Below are positions 40,260-48,152 of a stretch of DNA of 64,000 bases, piece after piece. The notes beneath the pieces were generated by a model. The model was not told the DNA's origin. It did not search any database and saw only the letters and a list, made by a program, of their open reading frames with translations. The stretch lies in the NCBI GenBank assembly GCA_902622515.1, contig CACNQE010000005.1, positions 62,001 to 126,000 on the forward strand, read 5' to 3'. Position 1 is the stretch's first letter. Each line of letters opens with the position of its first letter. Source of the stretch: an uncultured SAR116 cluster alpha proteobacterium (GTDB lineage Bacteria; Pseudomonadota; Alphaproteobacteria; Puniceispirillales; Puniceispirillaceae). Made by a program: the position numbers and the translations under genes.

Positions 40260-41189
40260 TTATTGTCGAAATGTTTTGGAGAAAGGTGTTTTTAGATCCA
40301 ATAAAGAATTTAAAAGTGCGACTTCATTTAACAGGCTTTCATCACTTATTCGAATCGGATTGATATCTATGCCGCCTCGCCTTGTATAAAGACAGGCTAC
40401 GAGTATTTTACTGTGAGGAAGTAAATCACATAATGTTTTAAAAACATGTTCACAAATCTCTTCATGAAAATGATTTTCTTGTCTCATAGATATGATGTAC
40501 TTGAGAAGTGATATTTTTGTCGGAACTTGGTCCCCAATAATTTTAATAAAGATGTCTCCCCAGTCTGGCTGGTTTGTTACTCTGCAGTTAGAACGTAAAG
40601 CTCTTGAGGATACTTGAAAATCAGCGACCTCAGTAATTTGTTCGGTCTGAAGCAAAGAAGGGTTTTGTTCAAATATATCAAAGTCTTCTCTCTCAAAATC
40701 GATACTATTTTCAAGTGGAGTAAAACCAGTAAAAATATTTTTTGGTTCTAGTGTGTTTTTGTCATGGAAAGATGCACCGACTTCCGTTTTCAATAGCTTA
40801 CTCAAAATTTCAATAACCTTATTAGTCGCTTTCTTTGTTGCACTCTTGTAGTCACCTTCAAATTTTACAAAATTGAAGGAGTTTAAAAAAAGTTTGAGTG
40901 ATTTAGACTCTACTATATTTAGTGATTCACACGGATAAATTATTTTTAAAAGTCCAGTCACAGGATAGCTATTCGACAATAAGAACGAAAATTCAAAAGC
41001 ATGCCAGACATCCCATCCTAAAAATGGAAGGTTTTCACTTTTAATTTTATCATGTTCTCGATTTAGTGCTCGGGGTATACATACCAATAGGTTTTCGTCT
41101 ATTTCAAATTGACTCTGATATTTTTTATTTAGACCACCATTGGATTTTTTTCCTAGATGTTTTGACGCAATTTTGTCGATTTCATCCAT
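40260..41189 (-). CDS. queF: NADPH-dependent 7-cyano-7-deazaguanine reductase QueF (bimodular)
   Basis: Reduces preQ0 to preQ1, the last free-base step before queuosine is inserted into tRNA. The 309-residue length marks the two-domain type known from E. coli. The QueF motif ESKSLKLF is at 95-102. The catalytic cysteine is Cys202 in RSNCRVTNQPDWGD, with Asp209 also kept. HFHEEICEHVF and ACLYTRRGGIDINPIR complete the active-site region. A GAGG site precedes the ATG. No other queuosine genes and no clear preQ1 riboswitch are nearby. It is somewhat longer than the E. coli enzyme. Confidence 0.96.
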   Translation of the reverse strand: MDEIDKIASKHLGKKSNGGLNKKYQSQFEIDENLLVCIPRALNREHDKIKSENLPFLGWDVWHAFEFSFLLSNSYPVTGLLKIIYPCESLNIVESKSLKLFLNSFNFVKFEGDYKSATKKATNKVIEILSKLLKTEVGASFHDKNTLEPKNIFTGFTPLENSIDFEREDFDIFEQNPSLLQTEQITEVADFQVSSRALRSNCRVTNQPDWGDIFIKIIGDQVPTKISLLKYIISMRQENHFHEEICEHVFKTLCDLLPHSKILVACLYTRRGGIDINPIRISDESLLNEVALLNSLLDLKTPFSKTFRQ

Positions 41190-41346
41190 CTCACATCCTC
41201 ATATCCCAATTTCACCAAAAATCATCAAGAAGGTTTGTTAGTTTTATCTCCAAAAGTATGTTTTTGAAAGCTATTCGTCTAAATAAAATCCAATATGCTT
41301 ATTGTTGCGTATAAAAAAGGACAATATGTCGCACAGGGAGTGAAGT

Positions 41347-41640
41347 ATGGGTAAAGCAATAGTCAATATGTGGAACTTGATTATGGACCATAATGTTAAT
41401 CCATTAAAGAATATTCAGGATCTACAGACAAGACATCTATTTATGCAATTGTTAGCTTGGATGTGGTGCGTTATTTTCGCAAGTAGCCTAGGTTCTTTTT
41501 TAGCGTTTGGTGTTAGCGCTATATTACATTCACTATTAATAGCCGCAGTGGCAATAACGGTTGCTACCTTTGAAATGGCAAAAAAACAACCCCAATATTT
41601 TGGAGGTTTAGGTCGTTCAGCCAACGGTGAACATGAGTAA
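41347..41640 (+). CDS. Small membrane protein of unknown function
   Basis: A 97-residue protein with a soluble N-terminal 30 residues, two hydrophobic segments (about 33-52 and 55-75) and a short hydrophilic C-terminus with KKQPQYFGG. GGGAG precedes the ATG. It is 41 bases upstream of the PsiE-family gene and on the same strand, so they may be co-transcribed. I do not recognise a family. Confidence 0.7.
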   Translation: MGKAIVNMWNLIMDHNVNPLKNIQDLQTRHLFMQLLAWMWCVIFASSLGSFLAFGVSAILHSLLIAAVAITVATFEMAKKQPQYFGGLGRSANGEHE

Positions 41641-41681
41641 GTTGACCTGATATAAAAACAAATTAGAATAAGCTGGTTTAA

Positions 41682-42059
41682 ATGAATAATATTGGCACAT
41701 CCGTAATAGGGTTTTTAGAAAAAAGCCTTTTGACTGTGGTGGCAGTTTTAACAGTCATTGCCACTTTGCAAGAACTCTTGGCTATTTTTGATGCTCGAAA
41801 AGTGCAATTAGCTGACCTACTTCTCCTTTTTCTTTACACTGAGGTTCTTGGAATGGTTGGAGCCTTTTATAAAAGTAAGAAAATTCCGATTACACTTCCA
41901 CTTTTTATTGCGATGACTGCACTTGCAAGGTTGATAATTTTGCAAGGTAAAGAGATGGATGCCATCATATTACTATATGAAGCTGGCGCTATTTTAATTC
42001 TAGCATTGGCATGTTTGGCTATTCGCTTTAGACCTCCGTCTATAGAAGAAAAAGAATAA
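41682..42059 (+). CDS. psiE: PsiE family (phosphate-starvation-inducible) membrane protein
   Basis: A 125-residue protein with four hydrophobic helices. The family core is clear: VQLADLLLLFLYTEVLGMVGAFYKSKKIPITLPLFIAMTALARLIIL pattern, here split over residues 41-88. E. coli psiE is induced by phosphate and carbon starvation, but its action is unknown. I found no Pho box directly upstream. It lies 3 kb from the pst-pho module and near ppk2, which fits a phosphate-related region. Confidence 0.88.
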   Translation: MNNIGTSVIGFLEKSLLTVVAVLTVIATLQELLAIFDARKVQLADLLLLFLYTEVLGMVGAFYKSKKIPITLPLFIAMTALARLIILQGKEMDAIILLYEAGAILILALACLAIRFRPPSIEEKE

Positions 42060-42350
42060 GCTGTAATATAATAAGTCCCAAATTAATTATTTCTTTTAAA
42101 AGAAGGTCCTCATATGCTTGTTGTGGTCATGAAAGGCTTTTATGTTTTAACAGAAAATAGCTCATTTTATAAATAAACTTAAAACGGTTTTCAGTTTTTT
42201 CATTATGTATTCGTTAACATGAATACAAAAAACAAATGAATCTTCGACATCCATTTGATGTGCTTTTACAGAATTTGCACGGAAATGCCTTTTATGACAT
42301 CTTACTAATGTTAATATTCAAGACCAAACTTCTAACTTCTTGAGAGATAG

Positions 42351-43529
42351 ATGAGCATAAATAAACCAGTCAGAGCACGAGATGGCCAACAATGGATATA
42401 TGATTATCTAATGAGAACAACCGGCCGTGCTATCCATTTTGAGATTGATGGTCGCCAACTTCCCTCTCCGGTAAAATCAATTAAAATGGCAGCAAAGTAT
42501 CTCTCAAAGAAAGCGGAAAAGGCCGAGAAATTAGCTTCGTTATCTAAGTCCAACGGTGATTTAATAAGTGCTCGAATTTTATATCGAAAAGCCTCTGAAA
42601 TGTTTCGTGAGGCTCAGCATTTTACAGTGCCAATCATAAGTGATTATAGATGGGGCCTATATGAAAAATGTCTCTCTTGTACTGAGGAGCTTCATAAACT
42701 CTCAGAATATAAAATTCAGAAAGTGTATCTTGAATCGGAAATTGGTCCCATACCAGCATTATGGCACAATTTTGATGCTGAGGTAGAAGCGCCTGCAGTA
42801 GTCTTTATTCCCGGAATGGACAATACGAAAGAAAACTATCCAAACCCTCTAGAAAACGAATTTCATATGAGAGGGATGCATGTATTGGCGATTGATGGTC
42901 CGGGGCAAGGTGAAATGCTTAGGGATGGTGTTTATGTAACACATGATAATCATATTATTGCCGCTAGAGCTGCATATGAATTTCTGGCAAGACAAAAATC
43001 GGTGGATGAGAAGAAGATTGGCATATGCGGAAGAAGTTTTGGCACTTTTTGGTCAATGAGAGCAGCCGCGGCAGAACCAAGATTTGCCGCCCTGGCAGGT
43101 GCGGTGGCATGTTATTTTTGGGATAATCTCAATATTTTCGATGAGGCACCAATTCGATTCAAACAGATATTTATGGAAATGGCAGGCACTCATTCGGAGG
43201 ATCAATTTGACTTAATGTGTCAGGATTATAGTCTCAAACCAGATGTTGAGAAGATCTCTTGTCCAACGCTAATGGCAACTGGTGAATTTGACCCGTTGAG
43301 CCCATTAGAGGATGCGGACGCGATTTTCAGCAAACTAAATGCTCCAAAAGAGATGTGGGTGTTTGAAGATGAATTTCATCCTATCCGAACTCCAGAGGCA
43401 CTGTCAGGGCACAGCGTTTTTCACTATATCGCCCATTGGATGAGACAAGCGTTGGATGGAAATCTTCCTTCTAAATATGAAAAGAGGCGCTATATTTCAA
43501 AAAATGGTGATGGCATGTTTGACATATAA
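42351..43529 (+). CDS. FrsA / dihydroxypseudooxynicotine-hydrolase-like alpha/beta hydrolase
   Basis: A 392-residue hydrolase with a helical N-terminal cap domain (residues 1-120, including a helix-turn-helix repeat-like stretch rich in Lys and Ala) followed by an alpha/beta hydrolase domain. The nucleophile is Ser229 in CGRSFGT, the acid is Asp314 in GEFDPLSP and the base His343 in DEFHPI. IDGPGQGEMLRDG is characteristic of the group that includes the C-C bond hydrolase of nicotine breakdown and fungal polyketide hydrolases. The substrate is unknown. It stands alone, 291 bases after psiE. Confidence 0.85.
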   Translation: MSINKPVRARDGQQWIYDYLMRTTGRAIHFEIDGRQLPSPVKSIKMAAKYLSKKAEKAEKLASLSKSNGDLISARILYRKASEMFREAQHFTVPIISDYRWGLYEKCLSCTEELHKLSEYKIQKVYLESEIGPIPALWHNFDAEVEAPAVVFIPGMDNTKENYPNPLENEFHMRGMHVLAIDGPGQGEMLRDGVYVTHDNHIIAARAAYEFLARQKSVDEKKIGICGRSFGTFWSMRAAAAEPRFAALAGAVACYFWDNLNIFDEAPIRFKQIFMEMAGTHSEDQFDLMCQDYSLKPDVEKISCPTLMATGEFDPLSPLEDADAIFSKLNAPKEMWVFEDEFHPIRTPEALSGHSVFHYIAHWMRQALDGNLPSKYEKRRYISKNGDGMFDI

Positions 43530-43573
43530 TATTATCTTTTCCAAGGAAGAAAGATTATGCGACCTATCTCGAT

Positions 43574-44482
43574 TTAAAATATTTTAGGAACATAAAGGGT
43601 ATCAGGTAGAGTTCTACGTTCATAATCTGGGTTAAATTGCCTTTCAGGAAGAGAGATTTTCTGATGCGGAATTTCAACATAAGGAATTTTAGAAAGTATA
43701 TGACTAATGCAATTTAGGCGTTCACGTCTTTTATCATTACCTTCAACGATGTACCAAGGGGCAACATCAGTTGATGTTCTCTCAAACATCTCTTCTTTTG
43801 CTTTTGTATATTCTTCCCATTTTATTCTGCTTTGAAGATCCATTTCAGATAATTTCCATTGTTTTAATGGATCGTGAATTCTCAGCATGAAACGAAACTG
43901 CTGTTCCTCATCTGTTATTGAAAACCAATACTTAAGTAATATTATATCAGCTCGCACTAGCATCTTTTCGAACTCAATCACGTCCTTAAAAAACTGTTCT
44001 ACTTCTTTATTGGTTGCGAAACCCATAACCTTTTCTACCCCAGCACGATTGTACCAAGACCGATCAAACAAAACAATCTCTCCTCCTGATGGGAGGTGAG
44101 GAACAAAACGTTGGAAATACCACTGTGTCATTTCACGTTCCGTTGGTTTTGGCAACGCAACGATCCGAGATACTCTAGGGTCCATTCTTTGGGTAATACG
44201 CTTTATAACGCCACCCTTTCCGGCACTGTCTCGGCCTTCACATAATATTACAATCTTAGAGTTGGTCGCGACGACCCAATCTTGTAATTTAATTAATTCT
44301 GATTGTAGCTCTAAAAGATATTTATAATAGGTATCATTTTTTAGGGTTGATTTTTGTCTCTCTAAATAATTATGTTGCAGTTCTGGTGGGATAGTATCTT
44401 CAAGTTCTAGTTCAAATGTGTCTTCAAGCATGCCGCTTACAAACTCGGCTGTAAACTTCGGTTTTGAATCTCTATCGCGCAT
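43574..44482 (-). CDS. ppk2: Polyphosphate kinase 2 (PPK2)
   Basis: A 302-residue PPK2-family kinase that transfers phosphate between polyphosphate and nucleoside di- or monophosphates. Walker A GRDSAGKGG is at 83-91, the lid has PKPTEREMTQWYFQRFVPHLP and Walker B is IVLFDRSWYNR. The motif set and size fit the common one-domain class I enzymes (GDP/ADP phosphorylation). A Pho box lies 58 bases upstream of the ATG, so phosphate limitation probably induces it. It ends facing the FrsA-like gene. Confidence 0.95.
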   Translation of the reverse strand: MRDRDSKPKFTAEFVSGMLEDTFELELEDTIPPELQHNYLERQKSTLKNDTYYKYLLELQSELIKLQDWVVATNSKIVILCEGRDSAGKGGVIKRITQRMDPRVSRIVALPKPTEREMTQWYFQRFVPHLPSGGEIVLFDRSWYNRAGVEKVMGFATNKEVEQFFKDVIEFEKMLVRADIILLKYWFSITDEEQQFRFMLRIHDPLKQWKLSEMDLQSRIKWEEYTKAKEEMFERTSTDVAPWYIVEGNDKRRERLNCISHILSKIPYVEIPHQKISLPERQFNPDYERRTLPDTLYVPKIF

Positions 44483-44539
44483 CAGTTAAACCTAAAAAAC
44501 AAACAATCCCTTTATCTTGTAAATAGCTAAAAAATAAAT

Positions 44540-44557
44540 ATGACACTTTTATTACAG
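44540..44557 (-). promoter_or_regulatory. Pho box upstream of ppk2
   Basis: Read on the minus strand: CTGTAAT, AAAA, GTGTCAT. Two seven-base half-sites spaced by four bases, each with one mismatch to the CTGTCAT PhoB half-site. It is located between the NUDIX stop and the ppk2 ATG and points toward ppk2. Confidence 0.7.
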
Positions 44558-44561
44558 TTTT

Positions 44562-45020
44562 TTAAATTAAATTGCCGGGGTTAATACTAGATACAAAATC
44601 AGAATTAATTTTCTGATTATTTATTTGGCTATAGGTGTTTAGACCTTTATTTGAATAAGGGTTTAATAATTCTTTAACGACTTTCTTAGTATAAACGTTG
44701 GTTTCTATTAATAAAATTTCATGAAGTGTTAGAAAACATCTTGTTCGGTATTTTTCCTCAGGCCATCTTTTCTTTACTTTTTCTATTTTTACGAAAAAGT
44801 AAAGTATTTCAGGTTTATTTAAAAATAAAGTACCATACTTAGTTTTTATTTTTCCATAAACTCCTGCCTCTTCATAAAGCTCTCTCAAAGCAGCAGCGGT
44901 TAATTTTTCGTCTTCACGGACATTGCCTTTTGGAAACGTAAATAGATTTTGCTTATTTGTTATAAGGCAAAATTTTGGTTCTGTTTCTGTTTTTAAATAA
45001 GCAAGTGAGGCAACTTTCAT
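44562..45020 (-). CDS. NUDIX hydrolase
   Basis: A 152-residue NUDIX protein. The box is complete: Gly32, Glu38, Arg46-Glu47, Glu50-Glu51 and Gly53 in the order G-x5-E-x7-RE-x2-EE-x-G, giving a metal-dependent pyrophosphohydrolase of a nucleotide or similar diphosphate. I take ATG 45020; the frame is open to 45107 but the upstream residues come from the shared promoter DNA. TATATT lies about seven bases before the ATG and there is no ribosome-binding site, so the message may be leaderless. It is divergent from a small XRE regulator. Substrate unknown. Confidence 0.85.
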   Translation of the reverse strand: MKVASLAYLKTETEPKFCLITNKQNLFTFPKGNVREDEKLTAAALRELYEEAGVYGKIKTKYGTLFLNKPEILYFFVKIEKVKKRWPEEKYRTRCFLTLHEILLIETNVYTKKVVKELLNPYSNKGLNTYSQINNQKINSDFVSSINPGNLI

Positions 45021-45042
45021 GTTGATAATATAACAGATATAT

Positions 45043-45078
45043 GCAAAATGTACATAAAAAATACGCAAAATGTACATA
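45043..45078. repeat. Pair of 14-base direct repeats (operator-like) between NUDIX and XRE genes
   Basis: GCAAAATGTACATA occurs at 45043-45056 and again, exactly, at 45065-45078, a 22-base period equal to about two helical turns. Each copy contains the palindrome ATGTACAT. The whole divergent region is only 77 bases, so the repeats overlap both promoters. A binding site for the adjacent XRE protein is the obvious reading. Confidence 0.75.
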
Positions 45079-45097
45079 TTTATTGTAATTTGATCCC

Positions 45098-45358
45098 ATG
45101 AAACCAAAGGAATTTAAAAACTGGCGTAAAGCTAACGGATTTAATCAGACGGTGGCTGCGCGTAAACTCGGTTTAAAATTAAGAACCGTACAATACTATG
45201 AAAAAGGTGAACGAAAGGGAAAAAAAATACCTATACCAAAAGCCGTATCACTTGCCTGTTTTGCTATTTCTTGTGGAGTAACTAATGTTGACTTTTCTGA
45301 TCCTAGGGGTCTGCCAAAGAAGAACCAGAATTACTTTAATCTTACGGTAAAAAACTAA
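45098..45358 (+). CDS. Small XRE-type helix-turn-helix regulator
   Basis: An 86-residue DNA-binding protein. The HTH covers residues 4-36: FKNWRKANGFNQTVAARKLGLKLRTVQYYEKGER, the YEKGxR end being typical of XRE/Cro-like proteins. The C-terminal 40 residues are a short dimer or effector region. There is no ribosome-binding site, and TGTAAT (45084-45089) ends nine bases before the ATG, so the transcript may start at the ATG (leaderless). The repeats upstream suggest that it represses itself and the divergent NUDIX gene. Phage or toxin-antitoxin genes are absent nearby. Confidence 0.8.
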   Translation: MKPKEFKNWRKANGFNQTVAARKLGLKLRTVQYYEKGERKGKKIPIPKAVSLACFAISCGVTNVDFSDPRGLPKKNQNYFNLTVKN

Positions 45359-45379
45359 AAATTATAATACAAAATGAGT

Positions 45380-46066
45380 TTATATTTTAAAATCGATTTT
45401 AGGCCGCTCCTCATCCAACATTTTGCCATGTTCAATAAAATAAATTTGCTCAGCTATACTTGTGCAGTAATCGCCTATGCGTTCTATATTTTTTGCTATG
45501 AATAATGCGTTAATTTCTGCTGGGCTCGAACCCTTTTCTACCATCCTACGATATATTCGTTTATAAACTACGCTATGTTGAGCGTCCAATTCTACATCAC
45601 CCTCCCAGACTAATTTCGCCTTTTTAGAATCAAGTCGCCCAAGTGCATCAAGAACATCTGTAAGTAATTCCCTCGCTATCTCAGAAATATCATTAAGTTT
45701 TTGTAAAATGTGTAAATCGCTATCCTCTGCAATCATAAATTCGCGCCTTTTTATGATATTTTTCGAATAATCGCCAATTCGCTCAAGGAATGTAGCAATC
45801 TTTGGAGCTGTAATTATTCGTCTTAAATCATTTGCTTGAGGTGATCTAATAGCAATGATCTCTACAGTCTTATTATAGATTTCACTTTCCAGTTGGTCTA
45901 TTTTTTTATCATTTTTAATTAAACTCTTGAGATTTGCCTCTTCATTTGCCATACCATCAGTAACTGCGATGAATTGACTGAAGGCTAAGCTACCCATTTT
46001 TGTAATAAGTGTATCCAACTCACTTAAATCATCGTCAAAGGCAGAGTTAATATGTTCTCTAGTCAT
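45380..46066 (-). CDS. phoU: Phosphate transport regulator PhoU
   Basis: A 228-residue all-helical protein made of two PhoU three-helix repeats, each with the E/DxxxD metal-binding pattern (for example RIGDYSKNI and RIGDYCTSIAEQIYFIEHG). PhoU links the PstB transporter state to PhoR so that the Pho response is shut off when phosphate is sufficient. It is the last gene of the pst run, starting nine bases after pstB, with a GGA ribosome-binding site. Confidence 0.97.
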   Translation of the reverse strand: MTREHINSAFDDDLSELDTLITKMGSLAFSQFIAVTDGMANEEANLKSLIKNDKKIDQLESEIYNKTVEIIAIRSPQANDLRRIITAPKIATFLERIGDYSKNIIKRREFMIAEDSDLHILQKLNDISEIARELLTDVLDALGRLDSKKAKLVWEGDVELDAQHSVVYKRIYRRMVEKGSSPAEINALFIAKNIERIGDYCTSIAEQIYFIEHGKMLDEERPKIDFKI

Positions 46067-46075
46067 TTTAATTTC

Positions 46076-46846
46076 CTAACCAATTTTACCAGATATATAG
46101 GCTTCGGTCTGAGTGTCTTTTGGGCGAACAAATATTTCTTTAGTATCCCCATACTCAATTAAATTACCAAGATGAAAGTAGGCAGTTTTCTGAGACACTC
46201 TCGCAGCCTGTTGCATTGAGTGAGTTACAATTATAATTGTATATTCCTTTGCCAACTCTGACATTAGGTCTTCAATCTTTGATGTCGCTATTGGGTCGAG
46301 GGCAGAACATGGCTCGTCCATAAGTATGATTTGAGGTTCTACTGCAATTGTTCTAGCGATACATAAACGCTGTTGCTGCCCTCCTGACAAGCCTGTCCCA
46401 GATTCATTAAGTCGGTCTCTTGCTTCATTCCATAATCCGGCACCTTTCAGCGCTTTTTCTACTATTTCATCAAGTTCGGATTTACTTGATGCTAGTCCAT
46501 GTATGCGCGGGCCATAAGCAACATTTTCGTAAATTGATTTTGGGAATGGATTCGGTTTTTGAAAGACCATCCCAACTTTTGCTCTAAGCGGTACAACATC
46601 AACGGATGGATCATAGATATCTTGTCCATCAACAATTACACTTCCTTCTATTTTACAATGTTCAATGGTGTCGTTCATACGATTTATAGTTCTTAAAAAA
46701 GTGGACTTACCACAACCGGATGGTCCAATAAAAGCAGTAATAGATTTTTTTTCAATGCCAATGCTTACACTATTTATTGCTTTATTTTCTCCATAATATA
46801 CTGATACATCTCTGCACTTTACTATATTCTCAATATTTTGGTTCAT
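46076..46846 (-). CDS. pstB: Phosphate ABC transporter ATP-binding protein PstB
   Basis: A 256-residue ATPase of the high-affinity phosphate importer. Walker [10 protein letters not shown] (near 38-46), signature [13 protein letters not shown], Walker [13 protein letters not shown] and switch [12 protein letters not shown] are all intact. The [10 protein letters not shown] and [25 protein letters not shown] segments are PstB-specific. A GGGG site precedes the ATG. It lies 14 bases after pstA. Confidence 0.98.
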   Translation of the reverse strand: MNQNIENIVKCRDVSVYYGENKAINSVSIGIEKKSITAFIGPSGCGKSTFLRTINRMNDTIEHCKIEGSVIVDGQDIYDPSVDVVPLRAKVGMVFQKPNPFPKSIYENVAYGPRIHGLASSKSELDEIVEKALKGAGLWNEARDRLNESGTGLSGGQQQRLCIARTIAVEPQIILMDEPCSALDPIATSKIEDLMSELAKEYTIIIVTHSMQQAARVSQKTAYFHLGNLIEYGDTKEIFVRPKDTQTEAYISGKIG

Positions 46847-46860
46847 GCAAATCCCCTAGA

Positions 46861-48141
46861 TTACCAACGACGTTCCAACTTTCGACGAAGCCAAACGGCC
46901 CCTCCATTCATTATCATTAAAAATAATAATAATATAATGATTGCTGCACTAGTTTTCTGAATAAACATTCTTTCTGCAAAATCAGCCCACATAAATATTT
47001 GCACAGGTAGTACGGTTCCTGGATCTGTTACTGATCCTGGTATATCAACAATGAATGCTACCATTCCTATCATTAACAAAGGAGCCGTCTCACCAAGTGC
47101 TTGAGCCATGCCAATTATTGTGCCAGTGAGCATTCCTGGAATAGCTAGTGGTACTACATGATGAAAGGTTGCCTGCATGGGAGAAGCCCCAATTCCAAGC
47201 GCTCCATCCCGTATGCTTGGGGGGACGGCTCTTATAGCTGCTCGGCTTGAAATTATAATCGTTGGAAGGGTCATTAAAGCTAAAACCATGCCGCCAACTA
47301 AAGGGATTGATCTTGGCATACCAAAAAGATTTATAAAAATCGCCAGTCCTAGAATTCCAAAAACAACGGATGGAACTGCTGCTAAATTATTAATATTTAT
47401 TTCAATTAATTCAGTAAATTTATTTTTTGGAGCAAATTCTTCTAGATAAACCGCAGTGGCAACACCAATAGGGAATGATATAATGAAGCAAATTGCTAAG
47501 GTAAACATAGAACCGATAAATGCACCTTTTATGCCGGCCATCTCCGCATTTCTTGAAGCACTACCAAAAAATAGATAATCAGATACTTCATATGAGATAA
47601 GACCTTCTTTTTTCATTTTGTCTAGATACGAAATTTCTATATCTGAGAGTCTTCTTTGTTTTTCCGGTGTTTCCTTCTTAATAAATCCACGAAAATAAGA
47701 ATCCGCATCATCGTCTAAAGCAAATTTAATTTTTTGCATTGTATCCAATTTATCGGTATTGTTTTTAACAAATTCTACTAGACGCACATCTGACCCGTTA
47801 GATAAGAGACTGCGCGCAGCTTTTTTTTCACTTCGATTTTTTGCGCCAGTAAATTCTAAAACTGCTTCATTAATGATCTTTTTTGCTTGTCCTTCAAACA
47901 GGGACTGGTCTGACATGTCACCCCTAGGGTCGAGTCGTTCTCTTGTTAATTCAACTTCAAAAATTGCATAGTATTGAAAAAATCCGGGTGCTCCCTTTGA
48001 TACGATAGAAACTAAAAGAATTGCCAAAAAAATCACAGCAAGGGCTATAGCTGAGACACCAAACAATCTAAAATTTCGCTCTTTTTTGCCTCTAGCTTTT
48101 AAACTATCAATTACTATCTTTTCGGTGCGTGTTTGAGCCAT
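46861..48141 (-). CDS. pstA: Phosphate ABC transporter permease PstA (long form with N-terminal domain)
   Basis: A 426-residue permease. The C-terminal half is the normal binding-protein-dependent transport domain, with the EAA-type loop GALGIGASPMQATFHHVVPLAIPG. The N-terminal half adds a membrane helix (about 29-48) and a roughly 150-residue charged domain (the DUF3333 type), found in many alphaproteobacterial PstA proteins and absent from E. coli. With PstC it forms the membrane channel. It follows pstC by 11 bases. Confidence 0.95.
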   Translation of the reverse strand: MAQTRTEKIVIDSLKARGKKERNFRLFGVSAIALAVIFLAILLVSIVSKGAPGFFQYYAIFEVELTRERLDPRGDMSDQSLFEGQAKKIINEAVLEFTGAKNRSEKKAARSLLSNGSDVRLVEFVKNNTDKLDTMQKIKFALDDDADSYFRGFIKKETPEKQRRLSDIEISYLDKMKKEGLISYEVSDYLFFGSASRNAEMAGIKGAFIGSMFTLAICFIISFPIGVATAVYLEEFAPKNKFTELIEININNLAAVPSVVFGILGLAIFINLFGMPRSIPLVGGMVLALMTLPTIIISSRAAIRAVPPSIRDGALGIGASPMQATFHHVVPLAIPGMLTGTIIGMAQALGETAPLLMIGMVAFIVDIPGSVTDPGTVLPVQIFMWADFAERMFIQKTSAAIIILLLFLMIMNGGAVWLRRKLERRW

Positions 48142-48152
48142 CTTAAGTTTCT

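Noticed and set aside
41225-41260. AAAACTAA-like tail upstream of queF, suggesting a preQ1 riboswitch
   Set aside because: The G-rich stem and C-rich pairing strand needed for a preQ1-I aptamer are missing before it.
42113-42175. 20-codon frame MLVVVMKGFY... between psiE and the FrsA-like gene
   Set aside because: Short, no clear ribosome-binding site, and composition like surrounding non-coding DNA.
43530-43573. Short hairpin TTTTCC/GGAAGA between the FrsA-like gene and ppk2
   Set aside because: The stem is weak and no T-run follows, so it was not called a terminator.
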